From Acetatifactor sp. (GTDB lineage: Bacteria > Bacillota > Clostridia > Lachnospirales > Lachnospiraceae), in contig JAEDDX010000004.1 of assembly GCA_016293615.1 (NCBI GenBank), forward strand, positions 16,636-80,635: a DNA stretch of 64,000 nt, written 5' to 3'. Below are positions 8,740-17,080 of this stretch, one piece after another (position 1 is the first letter of the stretch; the number at the start of each line of letters is the position of its first letter). The translations under genes and the position numbers were made by a program. Below the pieces are notes generated by a model, which did not search any database, was not told the origin of the DNA, and saw only the letters and a list, made by a program, of their open reading frames with translations.

Positions 8740-11499
8740 TCATCCTTCTTCCGGGTCAGTCTCTCCGGCAGGGAGCTCCTTTGGTATCTCCTGATCCTGA
8801 TACTCCGCAAAGTCCAGTGTCACCTTAAACAGGTCACCGTCGAGATAGATCGTAAACTCTCCGCCCTGCACCTGCGTCAGGCTCTTGGCGATGGAAAGTC
8901 CCAGTCCGCTTCCCTCCGTGCTTCTCGCCGAGTCTCCCCGGATAAAACGCTCTGTCAGCTCATCCGGGCGAATGTTCATCTGCTGTTTCGATATATTTTT
9001 CACGGAAGCGATGACCCTTCCGTTCTGCTTCTCCAGGTCGAAGTACACCCTGGTATTTTCCATGGCATATTTGCTGATATTATTGAGAAGATTCTCCAGC
9101 ACTCTCCACATTCTTCTGCTGTCCGCGTAAATATACGCAGGCAGATCTCCCGATTCAAAGATCACCTGCAGTCCGCGCTCTTCGAGCTTCTCCGAAAACT
9201 CACCGATGCCCTGGTTGATCAGTTCGGTCAAATTCAGTTTTTCCAGATTCAGGGTGATATTGCCGGAGGATATCTTGGACGCCTCCACCAGATCGTCCGT
9301 CAGCTGCTTCAGTCTCTGCGCCTTCGTATCCAGGATCTCGATATAGCTCTTGGCAGGCTCTTCCTGGATCTTCAGGCGTTTCAGCAGATCCACATAGTTT
9401 ATGATGGAGGTCAGGGGCGTCTTGATGTCATGAGACACATTGGTGATCAGGTCTGTCTTCATCTGCTCATCCTTCATGCTGGTCTTGACCGCCTTTCGGA
9501 TGCCCTCTCCGATGTTGTTGACTGCATCAGCCAACTCTCTGTTATTTCCGTGAAGATTCTCACTGTCCAGAACCAGTTCCACTTCTCCGTCCCTGATTCG
9601 ATTGATTCCGTCGATGATCATATTCTGCTCAGCGTGCTGCTTAAACAGATAGCTTCCGATGATGCCGTTAAATACCACCAGTCCGACAGCAATCAGCAGA
9701 CAGATCCATTTCTGGGTTCTGAACTGATAAATCATGAACACTCCAAACAGGTTGCTGAACAAATACAGGTTATACGGCACAAGGCTGCTGACGGCTGAAT
9801 TTTTGTGTGTCAGGATAAAACGGATAAACTTCGCGAAAATCCTTCCGATTCCGTGGAGCAGGCTGCCCTCCCAGAGCCGGTCTGCTTTCGCACGCCTGAC
9901 AAAGCTGAAAAACACCAGCCCCGTCGCCATGCTCAGATACAGTCCAAACAGAGCGAAGGAACCATACTGATACAGCTTCGGATAAGCAAACGTAACGACC
10001 TGTCCCTGCGACGTGTCCGACAGCTGCGCAATACTCTGGAGCTTTCCGAAGGCTCTGTACGCGCCATAGCCAAAGCCTGCCGCAATCAGTGCCAAAACCT
10101 CGGTCCAGACATAGTCGAATCTCTTTAATTTAAGCTGCCTGTTGTGGTTCTCATCATAGACCACTCCGGCTGTTACGCTTAAATAAATACCGATTGAAAG
10201 CCAGAGTAGAATGAATACTCCCAGAACCACAAGACTTCTCCATGCCTTCGGCATCGTTTTTTCATACAAATCATACGCCTTGCTGAAGGCATCTCCCTTG
10301 ACCGGATAGGTCGTATCCACGCCGAGCCAGATGTGCGTCGTATCGGGATAGGCGTAGGCATAGTTATTGATATAGGAGAATATCTCCTCTTCGCTCAGTA
10401 TTGTGTTGCCCATAAACACCAGATTGTCCGGATAATAGATCAGATATCTGCGATACTCCGAAATCATCTCCGTCACTTCACCGTCCGAAACCTCAGCCAG
10501 ATCCGGCATGTTGGTATAGGTATGGATGCCGTCGCCGGCCATCATTCGGACAACATACTTGACATTGCTGTTCTCTGCCGAATACGCCTTGTTGCACAGC
10601 AGATAACGCTGATAGTTGGTTTTGACCGTCTCGATGGTTACCGCCAGATTGTTCTGCAGTCTGAGATAATCCACCCAGTTATTCGCAAGCCCCATAAGCG
10701 TTGTGGCTCCGTCTGTGGTCGCATACCGGCAGTTTATGATAGGCACACGGATCTTGAGATTGTTATTGTCCTCTCTGGACACCTCGATATCATGCAGATT
10801 CTGCCCCATAATATAGGCAAACGCCATATCCTCGAGCTGTTCCTGACCAAGAGCTGCCTCCTGCATATTGGACCAGACAGCGGAGACCTCCTCCGCACTT
10901 TTGCCGTAATAGGCCGGCTCCGTTCCTTCGACCGGTTCCCCGTTTTCCCCAAGGAGCAGTTCTCCCGTAGCCAGGGTATTCTCTCCGACACGATAAAAGC
11001 CGTCAAAGCACAGCTGTCCGTATTCGTCAAAGTGAAAATTCTCCGGATAGATCGCATAGCCGAAATAATTGACAAACTGTGACATGGACATATAGAAGTT
11101 CTGGTATTCCACTCCTGCCCTGCCCCATTTGATCAGGTCATCCAGGTCGTAAACCGCACTGACAGCGCAGCCATCATCTTTTCCGATGTTGCCTGCGAAC
11201 TCAGTGATATTTATTTTTTTCGTGGGATCGAATCTCCCGTCTGTCTCTAACTGCCCTCTGATCACCACCAGCTGGGTGATGTCCGAAACTGCATTTCGAA
11301 AGAGATCCCGATAAATCTCAGACTCTTCAAACTCCCCCTGCTTATCAAACGGAATGAGTTTATAGGTCTTGGTTCCGTCGATGGAATCCACTTTGATAAA
11401 CGAATTGATCAACAATCCCGCGACAGCAATGAGAGCACAGACCGCCAGGAAATGCTGTATGAGTTCCAGGCATAGTCTTTTCAAGTTAGTTTTTCCCAT
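8740..11499 (-). CDS. Sensor histidine kinase with large sensory region
   Basis: A 919-residue membrane kinase. One hydrophobic segment near residues 15-37 is followed by about 385 extracytoplasmic residues, then several membrane segments between about 425 and 635. The catalytic part has the phosphoacceptor motif VSHDIKTPLTS with His690, the N box ENLLNNISKY near 802-811 and the G box GSGLGL at 863-868. The response regulator gene ends ten bases upstream of its start, so the two form one operon. Most kinases of this class are 400-600 residues; the large outer domain and the extra membrane bundle suggest a surface or envelope signal, which cannot be named. The family call is certain. Confidence 0.93.
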   Translation of the reverse strand: MGKTNLKRLCLELIQHFLAVCALIAVAGLLINSFIKVDSIDGTKTYKLIPFDKQGEFEESEIYRDLFRNAVSDITQLVVIRGQLETDGRFDPTKKINITEFAGNIGKDDGCAVSAVYDLDDLIKWGRAGVEYQNFYMSMSQFVNYFGYAIYPENFHFDEYGQLCFDGFYRVGENTLATGELLLGENGEPVEGTEPAYYGKSAEEVSAVWSNMQEAALGQEQLEDMAFAYIMGQNLHDIEVSREDNNNLKIRVPIINCRYATTDGATTLMGLANNWVDYLRLQNNLAVTIETVKTNYQRYLLCNKAYSAENSNVKYVVRMMAGDGIHTYTNMPDLAEVSDGEVTEMISEYRRYLIYYPDNLVFMGNTILSEEEIFSYINNYAYAYPDTTHIWLGVDTTYPVKGDAFSKAYDLYEKTMPKAWRSLVVLGVFILLWLSIGIYLSVTAGVVYDENHNRQLKLKRFDYVWTEVLALIAAGFGYGAYRAFGKLQSIAQLSDTSQGQVVTFAYPKLYQYGSFALFGLYLSMATGLVFFSFVRRAKADRLWEGSLLHGIGRIFAKFIRFILTHKNSAVSSLVPYNLYLFSNLFGVFMIYQFRTQKWICLLIAVGLVVFNGIIGSYLFKQHAEQNMIIDGINRIRDGEVELVLDSENLHGNNRELADAVNNIGEGIRKAVKTSMKDEQMKTDLITNVSHDIKTPLTSIINYVDLLKRLKIQEEPAKSYIEILDTKAQRLKQLTDDLVEASKISSGNITLNLEKLNLTELINQGIGEFSEKLEERGLQVIFESGDLPAYIYADSRRMWRVLENLLNNISKYAMENTRVYFDLEKQNGRVIASVKNISKQQMNIRPDELTERFIRGDSARSTEGSGLGLSIAKSLTQVQGGEFTIYLDGDLFKVTLDFAEYQDQEIPKELPAGETDPEEG

Positions 11500-11509
11500 G
11501 ATTCCTCAC

Positions 11510-12202
11510 TTACTGCTTGTCGACCTTGTAGCCGACGCCCCAGACTACCTTCAGATACCTGGGCTCCTTCGGGTTAATTTCAATTTTTTCACGGATGTGG
11601 CGGATATGCACCGCAACCGTGTTGTCCGCTCCGATTGCATCCTCATTCCAGATATTCTCGTAAATCTGGTCGATGGAGAACACTCTGCCCTGATTCTTCA
11701 CCAGAAGCAGAAGGATATTATACTCGATCGGCGTCAGCTTCACAGGTTCATCATCCACAGTCACCTGCTTCGTATCATCATTGATGACCAGTCCGCCGAC
11801 CTGATAGAGAGACTTATTGTCCACATTCATACTGCCCAGAGAAGTGTATCTGCGGAGATTGGATTTGACTCTGGCTGCGAGCTCCAGCGGATTGAAGGGC
11901 TTCGTGATATAGTCATCCGCACCGATATTTAAGCCCAGAATCTTATCCGTATCCTCCGATTTTGCGGAGAGCATGATAATGGGGATACTGCTGCTTTCCC
12001 GTATCTTTAAGGTAGCCCTGATGCCATCGAGCTTTGGCATCATGATATCCATAATCAGAAGATGCACTTCCTCTTTCTTCATGATCTCGATGGCCTGTTC
12101 GCCGTCATAAGCCTTCAGAATATGGTAGCCGTCCTGATTCAAATAGATTTCTATCGCGTCCACGATTTCCTTATCGTCGTCACATACCAGTATATTGAAC
12201 AT
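11510..12202 (-). CDS. OmpR/PhoB-type response regulator
   Basis: A 230-residue transcription factor with a receiver domain (phosphoacceptor Asp52 in LLIMDIMMPKLDG, conserved Lys in ADDYITKPF) and a C-terminal winged helix (NTVAVHIRHIREKIE). It is transcribed just ahead of the sensor kinase and is its cognate partner. The sequence is closest in feel to the VanR/YycF-like clostridial regulators, but I do not assign a symbol. No operator could be identified in the 115 bases before pgeF's end. Confidence 0.94.
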   Translation of the reverse strand: MFNILVCDDDKEIVDAIEIYLNQDGYHILKAYDGEQAIEIMKKEEVHLLIMDIMMPKLDGIRATLKIRESSSIPIIMLSAKSEDTDKILGLNIGADDYITKPFNPLELAARVKSNLRRYTSLGSMNVDNKSLYQVGGLVINDDTKQVTVDDEPVKLTPIEYNILLLLVKNQGRVFSIDQIYENIWNEDAIGADNTVAVHIRHIREKIEINPKEPRYLKVVWGVGYKVDKQ

Positions 12203-12316
12203 CTTTTTCCCCCGTTTCTATAAGGTTTACCATGTCAGGCAACAGTTTTCTTCCACACATAATGTATCTAATCATATTTTCTTTAAAGCTTCCTTAGCAA
12301 AAAACATAAGAATTCC

Positions 12317-13174
12317 TTAAAATTCCTTCAGTTTTAAGAACGCCGCCAGATTTCCCCTCTTTCCGGCGGTTGCGCGGTGTGAAAACAGGTAGGAAGCGTT
12401 GCAGCAGGTACAGAGATCCGGCACCTGAATATGGTCGTCCGGAATCCCCGCACGAACCAGAATCTGACGGTTAGCCTCCCAGAGATCCAGCTGATACTTG
12501 CCGGGCTCTCTTCCCGGAAACACCACATCTTCATACTGCATAAACTGCTTCGCCACATCCTCGCTCACCTCGTAACAGTCCACACAGATAGAAGGACCGA
12601 TTGCGGCGTACAGATCCTCGGGTTCGGTCTGAAAGGATTCCTGCATGGCGCGCACCGTACACTGCCCCATTCCCGCGGCCGTTCCCTTCCAGCCGGAGTG
12701 TGACAGCCCGATCGCCCTGTGGACCGGGTCCACAAAATAGAGCGGAACGCAGTCGGCGTAATAAGTCACAAGCACAATCCCAGGTTCGTCGGTAATCAGA
12801 CCGTCGATATCGGTATAATCCTTCGGACGGACAATTCCTTTTCCCTTATCTTTGCTGCTCACCCTTCTGATATTGGTGGTATGTGTCTGGTCAGACCCCA
12901 CCATATCCTCCGGACTGCAGTGCAGGATCTTACTGATTCTTTGATAATTCTCCAGTACCTTTTCAGGGTCGTCCCCCCGGTTAAAATGTAAATTCATTGC
13001 AGAGAAGATTCCCTCACTCACACCTCCGGTTCTGGTGCTGAACAGATGCTCCACGATACCGGTTTGCTCCAAGACAGGAAAGGTCAGATACTCCAGGGAG
13101 ACACCCTGAACCGATGTCTCATTCTGCTTTATCTGTGCAGTTCGCCCTGCCCCTCTTCTTCTAATTTCAATCAT
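12317..13174 (-). CDS. pgeF: Purine nucleoside/laccase-fold protein (YfiH/PgeF family)
   Basis: A 285-residue member of the DUF152 'multicopper polyphenol oxidase' family, now known to hold purine nucleoside phosphorylase/deaminase or peptidoglycan-editing activity. The zinc/active-site motifs YADCVPLYFVD, GLSHSGWKGTAAG and IGPSICVDCYEVSEDVA are present. Its ATG directly follows the stop codon of yraN, whose last codons carry the GGAGG ribosome binding site. It closes the lepB-rnhB-yraN operon. The exact reaction in this organism is uncertain. Confidence 0.88.
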   Translation of the reverse strand: MIEIRRRGAGRTAQIKQNETSVQGVSLEYLTFPVLEQTGIVEHLFSTRTGGVSEGIFSAMNLHFNRGDDPEKVLENYQRISKILHCSPEDMVGSDQTHTTNIRRVSSKDKGKGIVRPKDYTDIDGLITDEPGIVLVTYYADCVPLYFVDPVHRAIGLSHSGWKGTAAGMGQCTVRAMQESFQTEPEDLYAAIGPSICVDCYEVSEDVAKQFMQYEDVVFPGREPGKYQLDLWEANRQILVRAGIPDDHIQVPDLCTCCNASYLFSHRATAGKRGNLAAFLKLKEF

Positions 13175-13543
13175 TTATCTGTATCCTCCGGAATACACAT
13201 GCGGAAAGGCATTCTGAATCCATCGAATCTGCTCTCCCTCTATGGCCAGCACATCATAGCGGACCGGAGTCGAGTCTGAGTAACCGTTTCTGAGGCGGTA
13301 ATAATCTGCGACTCTGCAGATCTGCTTCTGTTTGCGGAAATCGACCGCCTCCGCCGCATGTCCCATGAAGGGGCTGCTCCGGTACTTCACCTCCGCAAAC
13401 ACCAGATATCCGTCATGTGTTCCAATAATATCGATCTCTCCCTGCCGATTCCTGAAATTGCGCTCTCTGATACACATTCCGTTGCGCGCAAGATAGTCGG
13501 CAGCCTTCTGCTCCCACTCCGAGCCGGTCTGTCTTTTGTTCAT
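13175..13543 (-). CDS. yraN: YraN family endonuclease-like protein (UPF0102)
   Basis: A small (122-residue) protein of the restriction-endonuclease-like fold. The motif GEIDIIGTHDGYLVFAEVKYR holds the D...ExK residues expected of this fold. Function is not firmly known; it is commonly next to rnhB, as here. GGGAGG stands three bases before the ATG. Confidence 0.9.
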   Translation of the reverse strand: MNKRQTGSEWEQKAADYLARNGMCIRERNFRNRQGEIDIIGTHDGYLVFAEVKYRSSPFMGHAAEAVDFRKQKQICRVADYYRLRNGYSDSTPVRYDVLAIEGEQIRWIQNAFPHVYSGGYR

Positions 13544-13580
13544 ATTCCTCCCCGGATAAACGCCTGCCTGCTGTCACCGT

Positions 13581-14342
13581 CTATGACAGGCCAAAGTTCT
13601 TGATAAAGCTTCTTCTGTGAATCGCAGTCGGTCCGTACTTCTTCAAGGCCTCGATATGGCTCTGGCTTCCGTATCCCTTGTTATCCGCAAAACCATATTC
13701 GGGATACAGCTTGTCATATTCCACCATGAGACGGTCTCTGGTTACCTTGGCGATAATACTTGCCGCGCCGATGGAGATACTCTTGGCGTCTCCCTTGATG
13801 ATCGGCACCTGTCTGATGTGGACATTCGGAATCGTCACGGCATCATTCAACAGGATATCCGGCTGCGGAGTCAGTTTGGAGATCGCCTCCCTCATGGCCT
13901 GATAGGTAGCCTGCAGAATGTTGATCTCATCAATGGTTTCCGGTGTCGCATAACCTACGCAGCAGCAGACAGCCTGTTCCATAATGATATCGTACAGCTC
14001 CTCCCTCTTCTTCTCGGACAGCTGCTTGGAATCATTGATATACAGAATTCTGCAGTCCTTCGGCAGAATCACCGCTCCGGCTACGACCGGTCCTGCAAGG
14101 GGGCCTCTGCCCACCTCATCAATACCGCAGATATAGTCACAGTCCGAATACTGCTCCTCATACATCCGCAGCGTTTCGATTCGTTGCTTTTCCTTCTCGA
14201 GCGCCGTCATCCTCTTGCGGGCCGACTCAATCAGCCTGCGGACGCCGGTTCTTTCATCCTCCTCGTTTTGCGCGATCCACTCTGCCAGTTCTTCCATTCC
14301 GGTACTTTGATATTCCGCCTTTATCTGTGCTAAACTTTTCAT
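13581..14342 (-). CDS. rnhB: Ribonuclease HII
   Basis: Cleaves the RNA strand of RNA-DNA hybrids and single ribonucleotides in DNA. The 253-residue protein has the type 2 signature ICGIDEVGRGPLAGPVVAGA around residue 75, with the paired D and E, and later NDSKQLSEKKRE and a second Asp in SIGAASIIAKVTRDR. I chose ATG 14342 because GAGGGG lies five bases before it; the frame opens further upstream to 14384 without a good ribosome binding site. The first 65 residues are a helical extension typical of Firmicutes RNase HII. Confidence 0.94.
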   Translation of the reverse strand: MKSLAQIKAEYQSTGMEELAEWIAQNEEDERTGVRRLIESARKRMTALEKEKQRIETLRMYEEQYSDCDYICGIDEVGRGPLAGPVVAGAVILPKDCRILYINDSKQLSEKKREELYDIIMEQAVCCCVGYATPETIDEINILQATYQAMREAISKLTPQPDILLNDAVTIPNVHIRQVPIIKGDAKSISIGAASIIAKVTRDRLMVEYDKLYPEYGFADNKGYGSQSHIEALKKYGPTAIHRRSFIKNFGLS

Positions 14343-14408
14343 AGTTCCCCTCATCTTATGGTATCCAACGAAACAAACATCCAAACAGTGCTTCAGACAG
14401 GTCCGTCT

Positions 14409-14972
14409 CTACTGATGCCTCAGCTTTCCAAAACCCGAGAGCGGCCATACTCTGACCCACGCGCGGCCAATGATCTCGTCGCGCTTCACATTGCCCACAA
14501 AGCTCATGCGGCTGTCAGAGCTGTTGTTTCGATTGTCTCCCAGGACAAAATACTCGTCTTCTCCCAGCACCACGGGTTCTGCGGCACGGCCCCTGGTATT
14601 CTCGGCAATGATCTCCTTGCCGTAGTTTTCTTCCAGTACCTCGCCGTTGATCAAAATGGTACCGTCCGGCTGAATCTGAACCGTCTCGCCCGGCATACCG
14701 ATGATACGCTTGATCAGTAAGGAATCTCCCTCGCGTATGTATTCACAAGGGAATACGATAATGTCAAAGCGCTCCGGATCGTGCAGCCGATAGGAAATCT
14801 TATCCACAATCAGATTGTCATTGTTCTGCAGCGTGGGCTCCATCGAAACACCATCCACAATGGTTCTCTGTCCGATAAAATGAATGATGAGCCATGTCAT
14901 GCAAAGCACAAAAGCAATATACAGAATGGTACTGATCATCTCCCAAAGTATTTTCTTCATTTTCTCCGTCAT
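14409..14972 (-). CDS. lepB: Signal peptidase I (first copy)
   Basis: Membrane serine protease that removes signal peptides from exported proteins. The 187-residue protein has one N-terminal membrane segment (residues 10-32), the nucleophile in VDGVSMEPTL, the catalytic lysine in LIKRIIGMPGE and the box YFVLGDNRNNSSDSR. AAGGGGATTCGT precedes the ATG. It lies between rbgA and rnhB; a second, more divergent copy lies upstream of rbgA. Two signal peptidases bracketing rbgA suggests specialised substrates. Confidence 0.95.
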   Translation of the reverse strand: MTEKMKKILWEMISTILYIAFVLCMTWLIIHFIGQRTIVDGVSMEPTLQNNDNLIVDKISYRLHDPERFDIIVFPCEYIREGDSLLIKRIIGMPGETVQIQPDGTILINGEVLEENYGKEIIAENTRGRAAEPVVLGEDEYFVLGDNRNNSSDSRMSFVGNVKRDEIIGRAWVRVWPLSGFGKLRHQ

Positions 14973-14999
14973 ACGAATCCCCTTCTTTCCCTTTCTCTA

Positions 15000-15842
15000 C
15001 TAGGGTGCCTGTTCCAGGCTGATCCTGCCCAGTCTGCCGCTTCTGAAATCGTCAACCAGGATATCCGCCGCCTTCTTCAGATCAGGCGCTTCCCCCTTCA
15101 GCAGACAGCCTCTGCTTCTTGCGATCTCCTCCAGCATCCCGGGTGCCGTATCCTTCCACTCTACCGCGTAGCGCTTTGTCACATGCTCCGGATAATGCTC
15201 ACGCAGATAAGTTAAGAGATCGCAGGCAAGCTCTTCCATAATGATGATCTCATCATTGATGGAACCGATAAATGCCAGCCTCATTCCTACCTCGCGGTCC
15301 TCAAATTTCGGCCAGAGAATACCGGGGGTGTCCAGCAATTCCAGTTCCTTATTCAGGCGAATCCACTGTTTCCCTTTGGTAACGCCCGGTTTATTGCCCG
15401 TCCTGGCACAGGTTCTACCCACAAAGGCATTGATAAAGGTGGATTTTCCGACATTCGGAATTCCCACTACCATGCCTTTGACGGAACGATTGACGATGCC
15501 TCTCTTCCTGTCGCGTTCGATCCTTTCCCTGCAGACCTTCTGTACCAGCCCGCCAATGGATCTCATGCCGTTGCCGTTCCTTGCATTGATCTCCAACACG
15601 GCAAAGCCCTTTGCTTCATAGTATTTCACCCACTCGGCAGTGCGTACCGGGTCAGCCAGATCCGATTTATTCAGCAAAATGATGCGAAACTTATTCCCCG
15701 CCAACTCGTCAATGTCCGGGTTACGGCTGCTGTACGGTATTCTCGCATCCACCAGTTCGATCACAAGATCTATTAACTTCATATTCTCCTGCATCATACG
15801 CTTTGCTTTCGTCATATGACCGGGATACCACTGATATTCCAT
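15000..15842 (-). CDS. rbgA: Ribosome biogenesis GTPase RbgA (YlqF)
   Basis: Circularly permuted GTPase required for late 50S assembly. The G4 motif LLNKSDLADP (near residue 57) comes before the P-loop GIPNVGKST (near 127) and DTPGILWP (near 173), the order that defines this family. The 280-residue length is typical. It starts two bases after the stop codon of the second lepB and is followed by the first. Confidence 0.95.
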   Translation of the reverse strand: MEYQWYPGHMTKAKRMMQENMKLIDLVIELVDARIPYSSRNPDIDELAGNKFRIILLNKSDLADPVRTAEWVKYYEAKGFAVLEINARNGNGMRSIGGLVQKVCRERIERDRKRGIVNRSVKGMVVGIPNVGKSTFINAFVGRTCARTGNKPGVTKGKQWIRLNKELELLDTPGILWPKFEDREVGMRLAFIGSINDEIIIMEELACDLLTYLREHYPEHVTKRYAVEWKDTAPGMLEEIARSRGCLLKGEAPDLKKAADILVDDFRSGRLGRISLEQAP

Positions 15843-15843
15843 C

Positions 15844-16425
15844 TTATTTCACAAAGCCCCGGCTGCTGTCTTCATACTTCGACCGGAACCATACCTTTCC
15901 TATGATATCTTTATCACTGACCGGCCCGATGTTCGCGGAGCGGCTGTCTTCACTGTTATTCGGGTCGTCCCCGATGCAAAAATACTCCCCTGCGTCAAGA
16001 TACATATCATTTGCCGCGATTCCGGGGTCTGTGATCTCCTCGCTCACCCAGGCACTTTCCAGCCCGTTCACATACAGGCACCCGTCCCGGATCACCAGAT
16101 GATCCCCGGGGACGGCAACCACTCGTTTCACATAATAATGAGAATGCTCGTTACCGTTTGGCAAAAACACCACCACATCTCCGGTCTTGGGTTTGGAGAG
16201 AAGGTACACGAATTCATTTACATAAACCTTCTGCCCGTTGTAAAGGCCCGGTCTCATGGATTCTCCCACCACATTGATCGTCATACCGAAATACATCACA
16301 ACCACTACCGCAAGAAAAACCGATGCAAAGATGCCGAATCCCCAGCTGACCACTTCCTGAAAGACCGAAGAACCGGCTCTCTTTCTCTTTCTATCGTAAA
16401 AGCTTAAACCTTTTCTTCTTGCCAT
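15844..16425 (-). CDS. lepB: Signal peptidase I (second copy)
   Basis: A 193-residue signal peptidase I with a basic N-terminus (MARRKGLSFYDRKRKRAGS), one membrane segment near residues 25-50, catalytic serine in VGESMRPGLYNG, lysine in VKRVVAVPGD and the box YFCIGDDPNNSEDSR, where the usual GDN is GDD. ATG 16425 is preferred over upstream options because AGGGATATACAG precedes it and the homology begins there. First gene of the lepB-rbgA-lepB-rnhB-yraN-pgeF run, after the rplS terminator. Confidence 0.9.
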   Translation of the reverse strand: MARRKGLSFYDRKRKRAGSSVFQEVVSWGFGIFASVFLAVVVVMYFGMTINVVGESMRPGLYNGQKVYVNEFVYLLSKPKTGDVVVFLPNGNEHSHYYVKRVVAVPGDHLVIRDGCLYVNGLESAWVSEEITDPGIAANDMYLDAGEYFCIGDDPNNSEDSRSANIGPVSDKDIIGKVWFRSKYEDSSRGFVK

Positions 16426-16494
16426 CTGTATATCCCTACAAAACTTCCTGATACTGATTTCTGCCCGCTGATACTCATTATAACACAAGATATA

Positions 16495-16530
16495 AAAATA
16501 GAAAAGGACAACTACATCAGTAATTGTCCT
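16495..16530 (-). terminator. Terminator of rplS
   Basis: On the minus strand AGGACAATTAC pairs with GTAGTTGTCCT, followed by TTTTCTATTTTT, 25 bases after the rplS stop. Confidence 0.85.
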
Positions 16531-16554
16531 CTCATTGCTCTTCTTAACAAGTAA

Positions 16555-16902
16555 TTATCTAACGAGCTCTTTTACCTTAGCCTTCTTACCAACACGGTCT
16601 CTGAGGTAGTTCAGCTTAGCACGTCTTACTTTACCCTTTCTGACAACTTCGATCTTCTCTACATTAGGAGAGTGCAAAGGCCAGGTCTTCTCAACGCCGA
16701 CACCACCGGTAGTCTTTCTCACGGTAAAGGTCTCTCTGTTGCTTCCGCCCTGTCTCTTCATAACAACGCCTTCGAATACCTGGATTCTCTCGCGGTTGCC
16801 TTCCTTGATCTTACCGTAAACTTTTACGGTATCACCAACTTCGAACTCGTCAACGGTTGCCTTGAGCTGTTCAGCTTCGATTTCTTTAATAATATTACTC
16901 AT
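16555..16902 (-). CDS. rplS: 50S ribosomal protein L19
   Basis: A 115-residue ribosomal protein at the 30S-50S interface. GDTVKVYGKIKEGNRERIQ, FEGVVMKRQG and the C-terminal KLNYLRDRVGKKAKVKE are family signatures. AAGGAGG lies six bases before the ATG. In many bacteria rplS follows trmD directly; here a membrane glycosyltransferase gene is in between and rplS has its own strong promoter and terminator. The leader of about 70 bases contains short complementary stretches (GATGG and CCATC) that could serve autoregulation, but I see no certain match to a known L19 leader. Confidence 0.97.
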   Translation of the reverse strand: MSNIIKEIEAEQLKATVDEFEVGDTVKVYGKIKEGNRERIQVFEGVVMKRQGGSNRETFTVRKTTGGVGVEKTWPLHSPNVEKIEVVRKGKVRRAKLNYLRDRVGKKAKVKELVR

Positions 16903-16980
16903 AGTGAGCCTCCTTATAAAAATGGATGTTCTTAATACATTTCCTGTAACAGAGGACCATCTTATTTACACAACGAATAG

Positions 16981-17009
16981 ATTTTACCACAGTGTGAATC
17001 ACTTTGCAA
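16981..17009 (-). promoter_or_regulatory. Sigma-A-type promoter of rplS
   Basis: TTGCAA, 17 bases, TAAAAT on the minus strand, with a predicted start near 16974 and a leader of about 70 bases. Confidence 0.8.
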
Positions 17010-17080
17010 GTATTTTCTTACTTAAGTTGCAACCTTTGTTGCAGGGCTTTGTTCCCCGTCTGCTTTGAATACTCATAACA

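Noticed and set aside
8713..9798. A 361-codon plus-strand frame opposite the sensor kinase
   Set aside because: Antisense to the kinase core motifs; no ribosome binding site and low-complexity leucine/histidine-rich product.
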